From: Tomocerus qinae
Taxonomy: Eukaryota > Arthropoda > Collembola > Entomobryomorpha > Tomoceridae
NCBI GenBank assembly: GCA_020055645.1
Contig: CM034547.1
Location: 32,618,909 to 32,682,908 of the forward strand
DNA length: 64,000 bases
Direction of reading: 5' to 3'
Positions within the stretch are counted from its first letter, which is position 1. Each line of letters opens with the position of its first letter. The notes beneath the pieces were generated by a model. It ran no database searches, was not told where the DNA came from, and was given only the letters and a program-made list of their open reading frames with translations. Below are positions 63,440 through 64,000 of this stretch, piece after piece. The position numbers and the translations under genes were made by a program.

Positions 63440-63939
63440 ATGACTACTGTGACGTTCGTACCTAAAATCTACAAAATTAAAACTATTTGGCTATATTCAA
63501 TGGCAAAATCAGTATATGCCAATTTAGACAGTATCAATATTAACTACTGCACAAAATCTACTGCAACTACAGAAACTACACACCCCACGCCTGATGAAAA
63601 CGACAAAGTTGGCAAGCTGCGACGCAAAACTCCTATAGGTTAGTCATAGTCCCGTCAATTATTTTTTTGTTTAGACATGGTGGAGTAAGACAAGATTTTG
63701 CCATTTCTCACTTCGCTTTCTCACTCACCATTTTTTAATAAGACCGTGTGGCGATTTAACATTCTACAGGAAAGTTAGATGAGCTAGAAGAAGGTCGCCA
63801 TCCATACCAGGAGAAAGAACCTTTGCAACCATTTCCAGACAATGTAAACCCCAAAACTGGAGAAATTGGTGGCCCCAAAGGTCCAGAGCCTACACGGTAT
63901 GGGGATTGGGAACGAAAAGGAAGAGTAACTGATTTCTAA
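63440..63939 (+). CDS. SDHAF4: succinate dehydrogenase assembly factor 4, mitochondrial
   Basis: Chaperone of complex II assembly: in yeast and animals it binds the flavinated catalytic subunit SDHA and shields it until it joins SDHB. Two exons, 63440-63638 and 63770-63939, joined in phase 1 (GTTAGT to CTACAG), give 122 residues. The N-terminal half is basic with few acidic residues ([15 protein letters not shown]), as expected for a mitochondrial presequence. The C-terminal half is the conserved domain: [18 protein letters not shown], then [18 protein letters not shown] and the family's final KGRVTDF. The gene is complete and ends 61 bases before the window edge. It is divergent from ABHD17. 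Confidence 0.93.
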
Positions 63940-64000
63940 TTCTAATAACCTATAAAAAATAAGTAAAATGAAAGAAATCATACTATAAACAAATTATAAA

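Overview
The window looks like nuclear DNA of an arthropod, most likely an insect: it is AT-rich, genes are split by introns with GT/AG borders, and every protein-coding gene found belongs to a general animal family. There are no operons, CRISPR arrays or recognisable tRNA/rRNA genes. I cannot fix the order from sequence alone; a class IX myosin argues against Drosophila, which as I recall lacks that class.

Layout. (1) Positions 1914-29497, plus strand: a complete class IX unconventional myosin (RA-like N-terminus, motor, IQ motifs, two C1 zinc fingers, RhoGAP) in 28 coding exons that join in phase into 2474 codons. Its 10.9-kb first intron carries a 1.3-kb inverted-repeat DNA element. A phase-neutral exon encodes a loop-2 insert, and an alternative last exon at 30054-30115 would change the C-terminus. 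(2) 34024-37543, minus strand: a ZIP family (SLC39) zinc transporter in seven exons with an unusual histidine-rich tail. (3) 38.8-48.5 kb: a repeat-rich island with a foldback repeat, an apparently full-length non-LTR retrotransposon flanked by a 12-bp duplication, a 5'-truncated second LINE flanked by a 15-bp duplication, and several large hairpins. (4) 48860-50303, minus strand: a PEX11 peroxisomal membrane protein in three exons. (5) 55647-57289, minus strand: an ABHD17-type depalmitoylase in four exons with a complete catalytic triad. (6) 57.3-63.4 kb: non-coding DNA with more inverted and tandem repeats. (7) 63440-63939, plus strand: the mitochondrial succinate dehydrogenase assembly factor SDHAF4 in two exons.

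The host genes have no common pathway: actin/Rho signalling, zinc uptake, peroxisome division, protein depalmitoylation and complex II assembly. All exon models were made by hand from splice sites, reading phase and family resemblance; no database search was run. The most interesting items are the two alternative-splicing opportunities in the myosin, the histidine-rich ZIP tail, and the number of independent foldback structures in about 23 kb of intergenic DNA.
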